A stretch of 64,000 nt of DNA from Leptolinea sp964446955 (GCA_964446955.1 CAYUQJ010000001.1:558001-622000); one strand, 5' to 3'; counted from the stretch's first letter, positions 43,647 through 52,075 are shown. The notes: a model not told the origin generated them from the letters alone. Program-made: numbers and translations.

Positions 43647-45575
43647 TTACTGACAATGAATGGATTTCATAGAATCCCTGACTTTTTGAACAACCTCCTT
43701 TTTTTGCTCCTGGCCGGCAGTCATCATGTTCCATTGTGAACAGATAGATTTCTTACTTGTGGGGGATTTCATCAATTTGACTGAGAGTTCTTCAGCCTCC
43801 TCATACTTTTCCGCTTTGATTAATGCCACTAGAAGTGGAAAATACTCCTGGTACCTCTCCGGTTCAGTATTGCTGAGTCTGGCTTCATCATATACATCAA
43901 TCACAGTATTCCAATCGCCTTCGGAAAAAGCAACATTTGCGACTTGATACAGAAAACACCAACTATCTATTATTGTAGTACGAATCCCCGCAAGTTGTTT
44001 GACATCTGACATGTTCGTTGATTTCACCAGCAATGATCCCCTTGAGTAAGGTTTTGACGCACTTAACCCATCAGGTAAGGTTCCCATTTCCCATTCTGGT
44101 TCGATAATTTGTAGGCATCCTTTTTGTGGTACCCAAATAGAAATCAGGCTCTTCTTGTCTAGAATATATGAATCACCATCAATATCTATCTTTGTGCTGT
44201 CTGCTGAAGCATTCTCAAGGAATTCTCGTACGATTTCTGATTCCGCGGGAACTATATTTAAATCATTTGTGTCTCTTGAAAAATTGCTTTTTATTATTGC
44301 TTCAAATGATCCACGAGTTGTGAAATTCAACGGTAATTGTTCAACAAGTATGTTTGTTCCCTGTTCAAAATAATCACCACGCAAACGCAACTGGGCGACA
44401 ATATCATTCAGCTTTCTTGTCTCCTGAATGAATCCATCTGCTGAGAGATAGCGTGAGCCGGCACATAAAACAATCGTAATGGCTAACACGATGGTTTGAT
44501 ATTGTGGAAGGAACAAAACTTGTATAAGACTTACGAGCATGATCGAAGCGATAACCCCTAACACTATCATTCCTAAATCGTCAGGATACGACAAGCCAAT
44601 TGGCGCACCACCAAGATTAAGGAATAACAAGAAAACGAAACCGGCAGAAATTGAAATAAGGAAAACCAAAGTCTGTTGTCTGATTTCCAAATTATTCATA
44701 ACTTTATTGGCTGTCTCAATCTTAGATAAATAAGAAAAGAAACCAAATAAAATAACAATTCCAATTGCAACAAAAATCAGATAAAGAATTGTCCGTGTTC
44801 CAGATTCTGGCATCACAATAATCTGCCGCCACGATAGAACAAAAGCTGAAATCAAATCCCTAGAAATTTCTTTGAGCGTCCCGATTTTATTAACCGAAAC
44901 AATTTCTTGGTTTGTGATCGTAATAACAATTGCGACAATGGCATTTACGACTGCCCCTAAGTAAAACCACCGTTTGTTGATAAAACCTGTTTTTTTGACC
45001 ACAATCAGGGCGGGGAAAAAAACAAAAGTTTGAAGACATACTACATATGGGTTCGCCAGCAAAGCTGTTATTGAAAACAGTACAGTACTGCCAATTAAAA
45101 ATCTATTATCCCGTCTAATTAAAAGAGTTTTTCCGAAAAACAATGCGGAAAGAAAAGAGAAGATAAGCCCAAGCAAGATACTTGAAAGCTCAAACCCGGC
45201 ACCAGGTTGCCGAAAGGCAGGTGAAACGATGAATAACAATGAGGTGGCAAGAGAGAATTTCAGGCCAAAATTCAACTGTTTCAACCACTGAAATAATAAA
45301 TACGCGGACAGAATGAAAAGGATGCCATTTGTCAGGTGAACAACAACTACATTCGCACCAATGAATTGAATAAATATTTTTTGTAAATAACTGTCAATCA
45401 GACTATTAATCGGAATACTTGATGGTTGGTAAACATGTTTCCATTGATCCCCATAAAGCCCCAATTGGCAGGAAAAGATTCCCATGGATAGGTAAGTAAC
45501 GGAGAAAATTGATAGAGGTACCAACCATCTTGTTCCAATCCTATCCAAGGTTTTATAAATTATCTGTTCCATCAT
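43647..45575 (-). CDS. Large membrane protein, GT-C glycosyltransferase-like, first of a paralogous pair
   Basis: No family name is certain. The 642-residue protein has about 11-12 membrane helices in the first 400 residues, with GLYGDQWKHVY in the first outer loop near residue 39, the place where GT-C transferases carry an acidic motif. The last 90 residues are a soluble, TPR-like helical domain (VANVAFSEGDWNTVIDVYDE). Its partner downstream in the text order (45572-47521) has the same layout with GLFGDDWPHLW. The start overlaps that gene's stop by four bases. It separates the two carbamoyltransferase genes. Confidence 0.6.
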   Translation of the reverse strand: MMEQIIYKTLDRIGTRWLVPLSIFSVTYLSMGIFSCQLGLYGDQWKHVYQPSSIPINSLIDSYLQKIFIQFIGANVVVVHLTNGILFILSAYLLFQWLKQLNFGLKFSLATSLLFIVSPAFRQPGAGFELSSILLGLIFSFLSALFFGKTLLIRRDNRFLIGSTVLFSITALLANPYVVCLQTFVFFPALIVVKKTGFINKRWFYLGAVVNAIVAIVITITNQEIVSVNKIGTLKEISRDLISAFVLSWRQIIVMPESGTRTILYLIFVAIGIVILFGFFSYLSKIETANKVMNNLEIRQQTLVFLISISAGFVFLLFLNLGGAPIGLSYPDDLGMIVLGVIASIMLVSLIQVLFLPQYQTIVLAITIVLCAGSRYLSADGFIQETRKLNDIVAQLRLRGDYFEQGTNILVEQLPLNFTTRGSFEAIIKSNFSRDTNDLNIVPAESEIVREFLENASADSTKIDIDGDSYILDKKSLISIWVPQKGCLQIIEPEWEMGTLPDGLSASKPYSRGSLLVKSTNMSDVKQLAGIRTTIIDSWCFLYQVANVAFSEGDWNTVIDVYDEARLSNTEPERYQEYFPLLVALIKAEKYEEAEELSVKLMKSPTSKKSICSQWNMMTAGQEQKKEVVQKVRDSMKSIHCQ

Positions 45576-47521
45576 TTACAACCCAGTTTTTTGTAGGCAT
45601 CATTAACTTCAGAGTTTGCATTTTGTTCAGCAACCTGGTTTTTCCATAAGTCACAAATTACAGGTCTCGCTTCATCGCTTTGAAAACCAATTTGAGACAA
45701 TTCCACCGCGATTTCCACATGACCTGATATAAGGAAGCCCTCGATGAATGGCAACCACTCCGTATTATCATTAGGAGATAAATTTAGATCAATTACATTT
45801 TCATAAACATCGTCCAACAGCGCCCAATCTTCCATCTGAGTTGCCAACCCTGCTTTTTGATAGTAGTAGCACCATCCATGTTCAGGTTCGTCCATAAACT
45901 TCGGCAAGCCAGCTTGATTTTCTGTTTGGATCAGCGATTGTGGTCTAGAAAACTCTACGGCTATTTTCAACCTGTCCGGGATATTTTTATGATTTTTCAA
46001 TGACTCATCGACAATCTTCAAACAATTCTCAGGATCATAATAAACAGGGAAAAGTGAATTGCTATCTGAATTAAACGTAACCAACCGGTACCCATGTGAA
46101 ACGGTCAAGTTAGGCTTTAGTTCCGGCAAGTTCTTACCTAGTCTTTCGCCCATATCAAAAAAGTTATAGGCAATTTCTCGCGATTTCTGATCGGGTGCGT
46201 ACATCCAATTAAGAATTGGGGTCAAATTATTATCACCGTAATATAGAATGGGAATCTCATCCGAAACCACTATAGTTCCCGGTTTCAATCCTGGGGCCCT
46301 CCAGGCTAATTGCCAGAAGAATTGGCCCAATTTTTCCCATTCAGTCTGATACATGACATAATTCTGGAAATGCATTCCGACACTCAACGCAATTACCAGA
46401 GCTATTGCCGGGATTCGTATGGCTGGACGTAATAACAGCAACCCACCGACAACAAGGAAACTGCCTCCAACCATAAATGGCAATGTTGAACGATCCCAGG
46501 GAAAATCCAATTGAACAGGTATTCCAGTAATCCAAAACGGGATACCTGCCAGTACGACAGCCATACTTCCCACCAACAATGAAATATACGGTGATGTTTT
46601 TTCAGCTCGACCTTCGCGGCAATTCAGTATGATAAAAATAATTACAAAAACAACAGCCACCAATAACACATATTTAGCACTTATTCCAACATCTATCGGC
46701 AGTGAAAGTATTTGTCTCCATGCTCCAAGTATGACTGCCCTTATTTCTTCAACCAAGACTTGTCCAAGTCCAAAGAGGGTATTTCCAATATCCATTCCAG
46801 ATTGGTTTAGAAAAGTGGGTTTATACGTAGGAAATTTAAAAATAAACAAACGCCACCATGCATATATTCCAAGAACAGTCAGATAAGGCAACCAGTGTTT
46901 AAAAACTAACACGGCATTTTTTCTACCTTTATTCTTTTTCAAAACCAACCATAAAAACACCGGACGTAATAATTCAAGTCCGATGAAATACTCAACAGAA
47001 AAAATGGACAATGCCAGCAACACACCTATGAAATGGAATAACCAATATCTCGAAGCCATTTCTGCCGCTTTTATCATGAACCATAAAGACCCGAGGAAAA
47101 AAGCCAGAGCGGTAAAATGAAGGATAAATTCCAGAGGCTGTGGTTGTTGCCTGAAACCTGGATAAAGTAAAAACAAAGCTGCAGTCCAGAAAGGCAGCGG
47201 CTTACTCTCAGGTATAAGTTTTTCAACAAGAAAAAAAAGTATTACAGTACAAATCCATCTTAATATAAGCAGGTAAATGTGATATCCCCAGATATTATCA
47301 CCTGCCAGTGGAGCGATCAGTCCGTAAACCCAGGCAGAATATGGCCTGTCCCAGGCAACCAGTTGATTAAGCCCTTCCATTCCAAACATGTGGAACACCC
47401 ACAGATGAGGCCAATCATCACCAAACAATCCCAGCTGCGGTATGAATAATCCATAAGCGCAAATGGATAGGAAGAGTAATAAAGCGGGTTCAACCCATTT
47501 CTTTTTGATCAAATGCTTCAT
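45572..47521 (-). CDS. Large membrane protein, GT-C glycosyltransferase-like, second of the pair
   Basis: The 649-residue protein has about 12 membrane helices, GLFGDDWPHLW with paired Asp near residue 30, and the same soluble TPR-like tail as its neighbour (KAGLATQMEDWALLDDVYEN). It may move a sugar from a lipid carrier, but no donor or acceptor is known. I start it at the ATG at 47521: an earlier ATG at 47563 would put a strong terminator hairpin (47522-47564) inside the coding region and gives no family-like residues. No good Shine-Dalgarno sequence is visible. Confidence 0.6.
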   Translation of the reverse strand: MKHLIKKKWVEPALLLFLSICAYGLFIPQLGLFGDDWPHLWVFHMFGMEGLNQLVAWDRPYSAWVYGLIAPLAGDNIWGYHIYLLILRWICTVILFFLVEKLIPESKPLPFWTAALFLLYPGFRQQPQPLEFILHFTALAFFLGSLWFMIKAAEMASRYWLFHFIGVLLALSIFSVEYFIGLELLRPVFLWLVLKKNKGRKNAVLVFKHWLPYLTVLGIYAWWRLFIFKFPTYKPTFLNQSGMDIGNTLFGLGQVLVEEIRAVILGAWRQILSLPIDVGISAKYVLLVAVVFVIIFIILNCREGRAEKTSPYISLLVGSMAVVLAGIPFWITGIPVQLDFPWDRSTLPFMVGGSFLVVGGLLLLRPAIRIPAIALVIALSVGMHFQNYVMYQTEWEKLGQFFWQLAWRAPGLKPGTIVVSDEIPILYYGDNNLTPILNWMYAPDQKSREIAYNFFDMGERLGKNLPELKPNLTVSHGYRLVTFNSDSNSLFPVYYDPENCLKIVDESLKNHKNIPDRLKIAVEFSRPQSLIQTENQAGLPKFMDEPEHGWCYYYQKAGLATQMEDWALLDDVYENVIDLNLSPNDNTEWLPFIEGFLISGHVEIAVELSQIGFQSDEARPVICDLWKNQVAEQNANSEVNDAYKKLGCK

Positions 47522-47564
47522 GTAAAAATAGGATTGCCGCTGCGGGAGAAATCGCAGCGGCAAT
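47522..47564 (-). terminator. Strong terminator after the ATCase-like gene
   Basis: ATTGCCGCTGCG and CGCAGCGGCAAT form a perfect 12-base-pair stem with an eight-base loop, 19 bases after the carbamoyltransferase stop; CCTATTTTTAC follows on the minus strand. It isolates the ATCase-like gene from the membrane pair. Confidence 0.85.
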
Positions 47565-47582
47565 CAATAAAATGTCTATTGT

Positions 47583-48533
47583 CTATTCCATTTTCCCAAG
47601 AACCAACGCAAGCAACGCCATCCGCATAACAACACCGTTATACGCTTCCTGCCAGTAGCGGGAATGTTTTGTAATATCTACATCCGCAGGAATTTCATCC
47701 ATCCGTGGTAGGGAATGAAGCAAAATTGAGTCGCTCCTGGCTTTATTGAAAAGCAGATCCCGGGTGATCTTGTAATTAGCGGGCGTCTCACCATGTTCAC
47801 CAGCTTCCTGGCGTGATTTTGTGTAATCTGGTTGAACAACAGGCTCAACAAGAATGACATCCGCCTGATCAATTACATCGCCCACATGGTCTGCTTCGGT
47901 AAAGTCCAGATTGTATTGATTGAGTTCTTCTTTGAATTCGGGTTTCATTGACATTTCAGGTGGTGCTACAAAAATCGCCTTGGCGTCAAACTGAGTAAGT
48001 GCGTATGCGATTGAGTGCATAGTGCGCATACGCATGTCGCCCACGCACAACCATGTCAATCCATCCAGAGTTCCCAGTTCAGTCATAACGGTGTACAGAT
48101 CGGTTAATATCTGGGTTGGGTGTTCTCCCCATCCATCGCCGCCATTGATAATCGGCACAGAAGCCCATTTCGCAGCTTCATGAGGCGCTCCTTGCTGAAA
48201 ATGCCGCATTACGATGACATCACCATAGAATTCCAGCATTTTTACGGTATCTTTGATCGATTCCTGATACCAATCGCCTGCGCGTGTCATTTTCGCATCG
48301 GAGAAACCGGTAACATGACCACCGAGCCGGTGCATCGCAGCTTCATGTGCAAGGCGTGTCCGCGTACTCGGCTGGTAGAAGGCGGTTACCATTGTTTTTT
48401 CTTTCAGCATATCCACATTCTTGCGTGATCGGGCAATTGGTTCAAGCTCATCAGCAACCTGAAGTACATGAAAGAATTCGTTGCGCTCAAAATCTTTTAA
48501 TGAAAGAATATCTCGACCTGCAAAACTACGCAT
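47583..48533 (-). CDS. Aspartate carbamoyltransferase-like protein, substrate uncertain
   Basis: The 316-residue product retains the carbamoyl-phosphate loop STRTR (56-60), HPTQ (138-141), VGDMRMRTMHSIAYAL (164-179) and HSLPRMDEI (273-281), and ends in the ATCase-like RMALLALVLGKME. The 80s loop is longer than in ATCase (KMTRAGDWYQESIKDT at 81-96), and the RxQxER motif that binds aspartate is not seen; VEPVVQPDYTKSR occupies that place. So it may act on another amino or ureido compound rather than in pyrimidine synthesis. It is monocistronic between the GntR gene and a strong terminator. Confidence 0.75.
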   Translation of the reverse strand: MRSFAGRDILSLKDFERNEFFHVLQVADELEPIARSRKNVDMLKEKTMVTAFYQPSTRTRLAHEAAMHRLGGHVTGFSDAKMTRAGDWYQESIKDTVKMLEFYGDVIVMRHFQQGAPHEAAKWASVPIINGGDGWGEHPTQILTDLYTVMTELGTLDGLTWLCVGDMRMRTMHSIAYALTQFDAKAIFVAPPEMSMKPEFKEELNQYNLDFTEADHVGDVIDQADVILVEPVVQPDYTKSRQEAGEHGETPANYKITRDLLFNKARSDSILLHSLPRMDEIPADVDITKHSRYWQEAYNGVVMRMALLALVLGKME

Positions 48534-48583
48534 TTTTACCTCCGTTTGAGATTGGTAATTATTTTATACGGCTCATTTCATCG

Positions 48584-49339
48584 CTAAGGTCTATTAAGCC
48601 GTCTCATCACATGAAATTTAAATTGCCCCGGAACAAAATAACTGTAGGAATAATCCGCTACCTTATCTGAATGGGAAAAAAGTTGTGCTGTTAATAGAAT
48701 TAATGCAGTACCTTGAGAAATATTCAATCTTTTGCTAATTTCCACGTTGGATTTTATAGCCATAATATCTGTTCTTGAATACGATAGCGAAATTTCTTTT
48801 TTGTTTGTCAGAATATCGTATACAGACCCATGGAAACTGTCCCTGATCTCTTCTTCAGTCAGAATTGTGGAAGGAACTATGTCAATCAGATGAGCAACCG
48901 GTCTTTCTTTTACCGCGATTACACGTGATACTTGAATTACGTTCACCTCTGAGCTTCCAGAGGAAAAGACTTTTATTTCATCCTTTTTCATCCGTCTGGA
49001 GATAATTTCAAGTTCAAGTACCTGCGTTTCTATACCGTTTCTTCGCGCAAGGCAATCCAGACTTTCAAGTACTTCCAAACCGTAATCAAAAAAAGGGGTC
49101 TGATTGGCAACAAAAGTACCGATTCCCTGTCGTCTAATTAATAAACCGCGTTCCACCAACCCTGTAACCACCTCGCGTAGCATGGCGCGCGAAACCCCAA
49201 GCTGTTTTGAGAGATCAGGCTCAGGGGGCAACCTGTCGCCCGGTTCCAACGTATTCAATATTTTTAAAATTGAATTCTCGAGCTCAATACGAGGAGCTCG
49301 AACAATTGGCGGATTATTCTCCAGGATTATTTGGGACAT
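48584..49339 (-). CDS. GntR-family transcriptional regulator (HutC/UTRA type)
   Basis: The 251-residue repressor has an N-terminal winged helix (LEPGDRLPPEPDLSKQLGVS, residues 32-51, then LRREVV-like MLREVVTGLVERGLL) and a C-terminal UTRA ligand domain, about residues 90-245 (VIQVSRVIAVKERPVAHLID). UTRA domains bind small metabolites. Its promoter has -10 TATAAT seven bases before the ATG and a perfect palindrome GTCAGA-TG-TCTGAC immediately upstream, a likely autoregulatory operator. A near copy precedes thrC. The ligand is probably a purine/ureide intermediate given the neighbouring genes. Confidence 0.88.
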   Translation of the reverse strand: MSQIILENNPPIVRAPRIELENSILKILNTLEPGDRLPPEPDLSKQLGVSRAMLREVVTGLVERGLLIRRQGIGTFVANQTPFFDYGLEVLESLDCLARRNGIETQVLELEIISRRMKKDEIKVFSSGSSEVNVIQVSRVIAVKERPVAHLIDIVPSTILTEEEIRDSFHGSVYDILTNKKEISLSYSRTDIMAIKSNVEISKRLNISQGTALILLTAQLFSHSDKVADYSYSYFVPGQFKFHVMRRLNRP

Positions 49340-49346
49340 TAGATAT

Positions 49347-49378
49347 ATTATACGTCAGATGTCTGACAATTCAATACT
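49347..49378 (-). promoter_or_regulatory. Promoter and operator of the GntR gene
   Basis: On the minus strand TTGAAT, a 16-base spacer and TATAAT (49347-49352) lie seven bases before the ATG. The perfect inverted repeat GTCAGA-TG-TCTGAC (49354-49367) fills the spacer, so binding would exclude RNA polymerase. The mRNA would be leaderless. Confidence 0.65.
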
Positions 49379-49395
49379 CATTTGTCACATTTTTT

Positions 49396-49740
49396 CTATT
49401 GGAACTTTACAACGACTTTTCCACTTTCCCAAAGTTCATCCAATGAATAATACTTACGCTCATCTGGGTCAAATAAATGGATAATAATATCCCCCATATC
49501 CAACAACACCCAACCGTCTTCTGCCCTTCCTTCAATCCTGGAATGCAATTTGTATTCTTTTCTTATTGTCTTATTGATGGTTTCTGCCAGAGCATCCAGT
49601 AAACGCGAACTATTTCCATTACAGAATATAAAAAAATCAGTAAATGATGCCACCTCTGATACATCCAAAAGGACTATGTTCTCGCCCTTCTTTTCCTCTA
49701 AAATTGAGACTATCTTTTTCGCGATTTCAAGTGTATTCAG
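49396..49740 (-). CDS. rsfS: Ribosomal silencing factor RsfS, apparently starting at CTG
   Basis: RsfS binds ribosomal protein uL14 and keeps the subunits apart in starvation. The family core is clear: LLDVSEVASFTDFFIFCNGN, then GRAEDGWVLLDMGDIIIHLF. The matching N-terminal helix (NTLEIAKKIVSILEEKKGEN) is encoded upstream in frame, but between the in-frame TGA and this stretch the only candidate initiator is CTG at 49740, with GAGGTG ahead of it. That gives 114 residues, the normal length. The TTG at 49668 would delete the helix. ThpR lies upstream and the GntR promoter downstream. Confidence 0.85.
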   Translation of the reverse strand: MNTLEIAKKIVSILEEKKGENIVLLDVSEVASFTDFFIFCNGNSSRLLDALAETINKTIRKEYKLHSRIEGRAEDGWVLLDMGDIIIHLFDPDERKYYSLDELWESGKVVVKFQ

Positions 49741-49793
49741 ATTTCACCTCTTTTTTTTTATTTTGTTTAGTATATCGTATTTCACTTAGCATG

Positions 49794-50381
49794 TCATTTT
49801 TGCAAAACAAACCTATCAAGCGCAGTATACACGGGACCGGATTGTTCCAATTTGCTTTGAAAAAGCACGACCTGACTTCCAATCCACTGCGTATATAGTT
49901 CTTTTTTTTGAGAATCAATCATAGATCTAATAAATTCAATCTCAGCTGATGACAATGAAGACTTCACTCTTCCCAATGTGAGGTGTGGTGAGAAACTTCG
50001 ATCTTCAGCCCGTATTCCTGTATTCAAACAAGCTACCTCAATTTCTTCAGCAAGGGTTTTCATTGCCTGATTTTCAACAAATCCCAACCATAATATTTTA
50101 GGGTTTCGTATTGAAGGAAAACATCCAAACCCTTCTAAACCAATTTGAAAAGGTCTAATTTTTTTGCACAGATCATTAATGTGCATTTTTAAATCTTCTA
50201 TTCTTTTAATATCAATTTCACCAATGAACTTCAAGGTTATATGCATGGACTCTGGTTTCACCCAGGAAACATGACTATGAATTCTGTTTTGCATGCTTTT
50301 CTGTATGATTCGAATTTTCTGCAATGAGTCTTCTGGAATTTCAAGTGCAACAAAAGTTCTCATCTGCTTGCTCATCTCCAT
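49794..50381 (-). CDS. thpR: RNA 2',3'-cyclic phosphodiesterase (LigT/ThpR)
   Basis: ThpR opens 2',3'-cyclic phosphates on RNA ends and can join tRNA halves in vitro. The 195-residue product has MRTFVALEIPEDS at its start, and the two catalytic HxT motifs of the 2H phosphoesterases, HITLKFIG near residue 47 and HLTLGRVKS near residue 133. I start it at the ATG at 50381, eight bases after AAGGTG; the ATG six bases downstream is also possible and an upstream one lacks support. It is divergent from the ncRNA gene and upstream of rsfS. Confidence 0.9.
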   Translation of the reverse strand: MEMSKQMRTFVALEIPEDSLQKIRIIQKSMQNRIHSHVSWVKPESMHITLKFIGEIDIKRIEDLKMHINDLCKKIRPFQIGLEGFGCFPSIRNPKILWLGFVENQAMKTLAEEIEVACLNTGIRAEDRSFSPHLTLGRVKSSLSSAEIEFIRSMIDSQKKELYTQWIGSQVVLFQSKLEQSGPVYTALDRFVLQK

Positions 50382-50408
50382 ACATACATCACCTTGACCA
50401 GCCCCCAC

Positions 50409-50437
50409 TATACACCAATTTTAATTTGTGGTATAAG
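50409..50437 (+). promoter_or_regulatory. Promoter of the structured RNA
   Basis: TATACA (50409-50414), a 17-base spacer and TATAAG (50432-50437) give a plausible housekeeping promoter; transcription would start at about 50444, where the paired 5' end of the RNA begins. Confidence 0.55.
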
Positions 50438-50443
50438 AAAAAT

Positions 50444-50613
50444 ACCCTGCTGTGTACGTGATGCTGCAATCGCGGTTTTGCGCCAACAGTTTACAAACGG
50501 ATCTTCATCTTTCAGAAGTGACGCGATAGGCCTCGGCCAAGGCGGATCTTCTGGGTCGGGATCCTACCTGCTTTTGCAGGTGCAAAACTATGCAGCACAT
50601 CGGCACGGCGGGG
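50444..50613 (+). ncRNA. ssrS: Structured RNA fitting 6S RNA
   Basis: About 170 bases fold into one long rod. The ends pair: CCCTGC (50445-50450) with GCGGGG (50608-50613), then TGCTGCA (50462-50468) with TGCAGCA (50591-50597), then GTTTTGC (50475-50481) with GCAAAAC (50582-50588). A central bubble has an open 5' strand (50482-50498) opposite a perfect hairpin on the 3' strand (ACCTGC-TTTT-GCAGGT, 50566-50581). Beyond it GGATC pairs with GATCC and CAGAAG with CTTCTG, leading to an apical hairpin. This closing stem, bubble and 3'-strand hairpin are the plan of 6S RNA, which binds housekeeping RNA polymerase. No SRP, RNase P or tmRNA core motif is present. It has its own promoter. Confidence 0.68.
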
Positions 50614-50630
50614 TTTTTATAAAAAAAAGA

Positions 50631-50660
50631 GGCATGTTGGAGTTTTCCAACATGCCTTTC
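50631..50660. terminator. Bidirectional terminator between the RNA gene and ugd
   Basis: GGCATGTTGGA and TCCAACATGCC pair around GTTT. On the minus strand a long TCTTTTTTTT follows, making it a strong ugd terminator; on the plus strand TTTCTCTTTT follows. Confidence 0.88.
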
Positions 50661-50671
50661 TCTTTTATTTT

Positions 50672-51994
50672 TTACTCCTGAAAAGGAGATATTTTGTTTC
50701 CTTTTCCGACTCCAAAATATTGGAAACCCATGTTAATTAAAGATTTTTCATCCCACAAATTTCGTCCGTCCATAATTATGGGTTGTTTCATCAGGTTTTT
50801 GATCCTGTCGAAATCTAACTGTTTGAACTCGTTCCATTCCGTAATCAAGATCAACGCATCCGCGCCTTCTGCCACCTGATATGGATTTTCACACAATTTT
50901 ACTTTGTTAAGCACCAACGCGGCATTTTCCATGGATTGCGGATCGTAAGCCTGGATTTTTGCGCCTTCATTCTGCAAGAGGTGAATAATTTCAAGAGCGG
51001 GTGCTTCTCGGATATCATCGGTATTTGGTTTGAATGAGATGCCAAGAATACCGATTGTCTTATCATTCAGATTCCCAAGAGCTTTTCTCAATTTGTACAC
51101 TAAACGACGTCTTTGGTTACGATTAATTTCCATAACTGCCTGCAATAATTGCGGGTGAGTTCCATGTAATACAGCCATATGCGCAAGTGCTTTGACATCT
51201 TTCGGAAAACAGGAGCCTCCCCATCCGAGGCCGGCATCCAGAAAAGCACTGCCAATACGTTTGTCGAGGCCCATGCCCTGTGCCACGACTTTTACATCGG
51301 CACCTAATTCTTCGCAAATATTTGCTATTTCATTAATAAAAGAAATACGAGTGGCCAGGAAAGCATTTGAAGCATATTTAATCATCTCTGCCGTTCGGAG
51401 ATCTGTAATCAATACAGGGCATCTTAAAGGTGCATACAATTCTGCGACCTTTTCAGCGGCAGCTCGACTCTCAGACCCCAATACAACCCTGTCAGATTGC
51501 ATAAAGTCATTGATGGCAGATCCTTCTCTCAGAAATTCAGGATTTGATACCACATGCAATTCCAAAGGTTTACCATTTCGGCGCTTATGTATTACTTCCG
51601 CCACCCAATCGCCAGTGCCTACAGGGACAGTTGATTTGTTAACAACAATAATCTTGCTCTCAACGAGATCAGCGATTGATTCGGCTGCCTGTCGAACAAA
51701 TTGTAAATCAGCTTCACCATCAACACCGGAAGGTGTACCAACGGCGATGAAAGCGATTTCTGCATCTGAAACAGCTTTTTCATAATCCGTTGTGAAAATC
51801 AACCGCTCTGCTTTTACATTCTGTTCCACTAATTGTTGTAGCCCTGGTTCATAAATCGGCATGATACCGGCAATTAATTTTGATATTCTTGTCTCGTCAA
51901 CATCCAAACAAGTAACAGAATTGCCCAGATCGGCAAAACAGGTTCCAGTAACGAGGCCGACATAACCAGTTCCTACGACGCAAATTTTACTCAT
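50672..51994 (-). CDS. ugd: UDP-glucose 6-dehydrogenase
   Basis: Ugd oxidises UDP-glucose to UDP-glucuronate in two NAD-dependent steps, feeding surface-polysaccharide synthesis. The 440-residue product begins with the NAD-binding VVGTGYVGLVTGTCFADLG; the catalytic Cys is in WGGSCFPKDVKAL near residue 260; STVPVGTGDWV and NPEFLREGSAINDF are also typical. GGAGGG precedes the ATG. It stands alone between folD (divergent) and the ncRNA. Other members oxidise UDP-ManNAc or GDP-mannose; the motifs favour UDP-glucose. Confidence 0.92.
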   Translation of the reverse strand: MSKICVVGTGYVGLVTGTCFADLGNSVTCLDVDETRISKLIAGIMPIYEPGLQQLVEQNVKAERLIFTTDYEKAVSDAEIAFIAVGTPSGVDGEADLQFVRQAAESIADLVESKIIVVNKSTVPVGTGDWVAEVIHKRRNGKPLELHVVSNPEFLREGSAINDFMQSDRVVLGSESRAAAEKVAELYAPLRCPVLITDLRTAEMIKYASNAFLATRISFINEIANICEELGADVKVVAQGMGLDKRIGSAFLDAGLGWGGSCFPKDVKALAHMAVLHGTHPQLLQAVMEINRNQRRRLVYKLRKALGNLNDKTIGILGISFKPNTDDIREAPALEIIHLLQNEGAKIQAYDPQSMENAALVLNKVKLCENPYQVAEGADALILITEWNEFKQLDFDRIKNLMKQPIIMDGRNLWDEKSLINMGFQYFGVGKGNKISPFQE

Positions 51995-52075
51995 ATTTTC
52001 CCTCCGAGAGTCAAATTATACTGGAAGTTGTGACATTACTCCTGGCTAACCATATGCAAAAGGGGACGAATTCAT

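Noticed and set aside
50444..50613. SRP RNA, RNase P RNA or tmRNA as identity of the structured RNA
   Set aside because: The GGAAG/AGCAG tetraloop region of SRP RNA, the RNase P core and the tRNA-like ends of tmRNA are all missing, while the rod-and-bubble plan fits 6S RNA.
50394..50681. Open reading frame of 95 codons across the ncRNA gene
   Set aside because: It has no ribosome site or protein-like composition and coincides with a region of long-range RNA pairing and a terminator.
51192..51785. Plus-strand frame of 197 codons inside ugd
   Set aside because: Opposite-strand shadow of a clearly conserved gene; Ser/Ala-rich without motifs.
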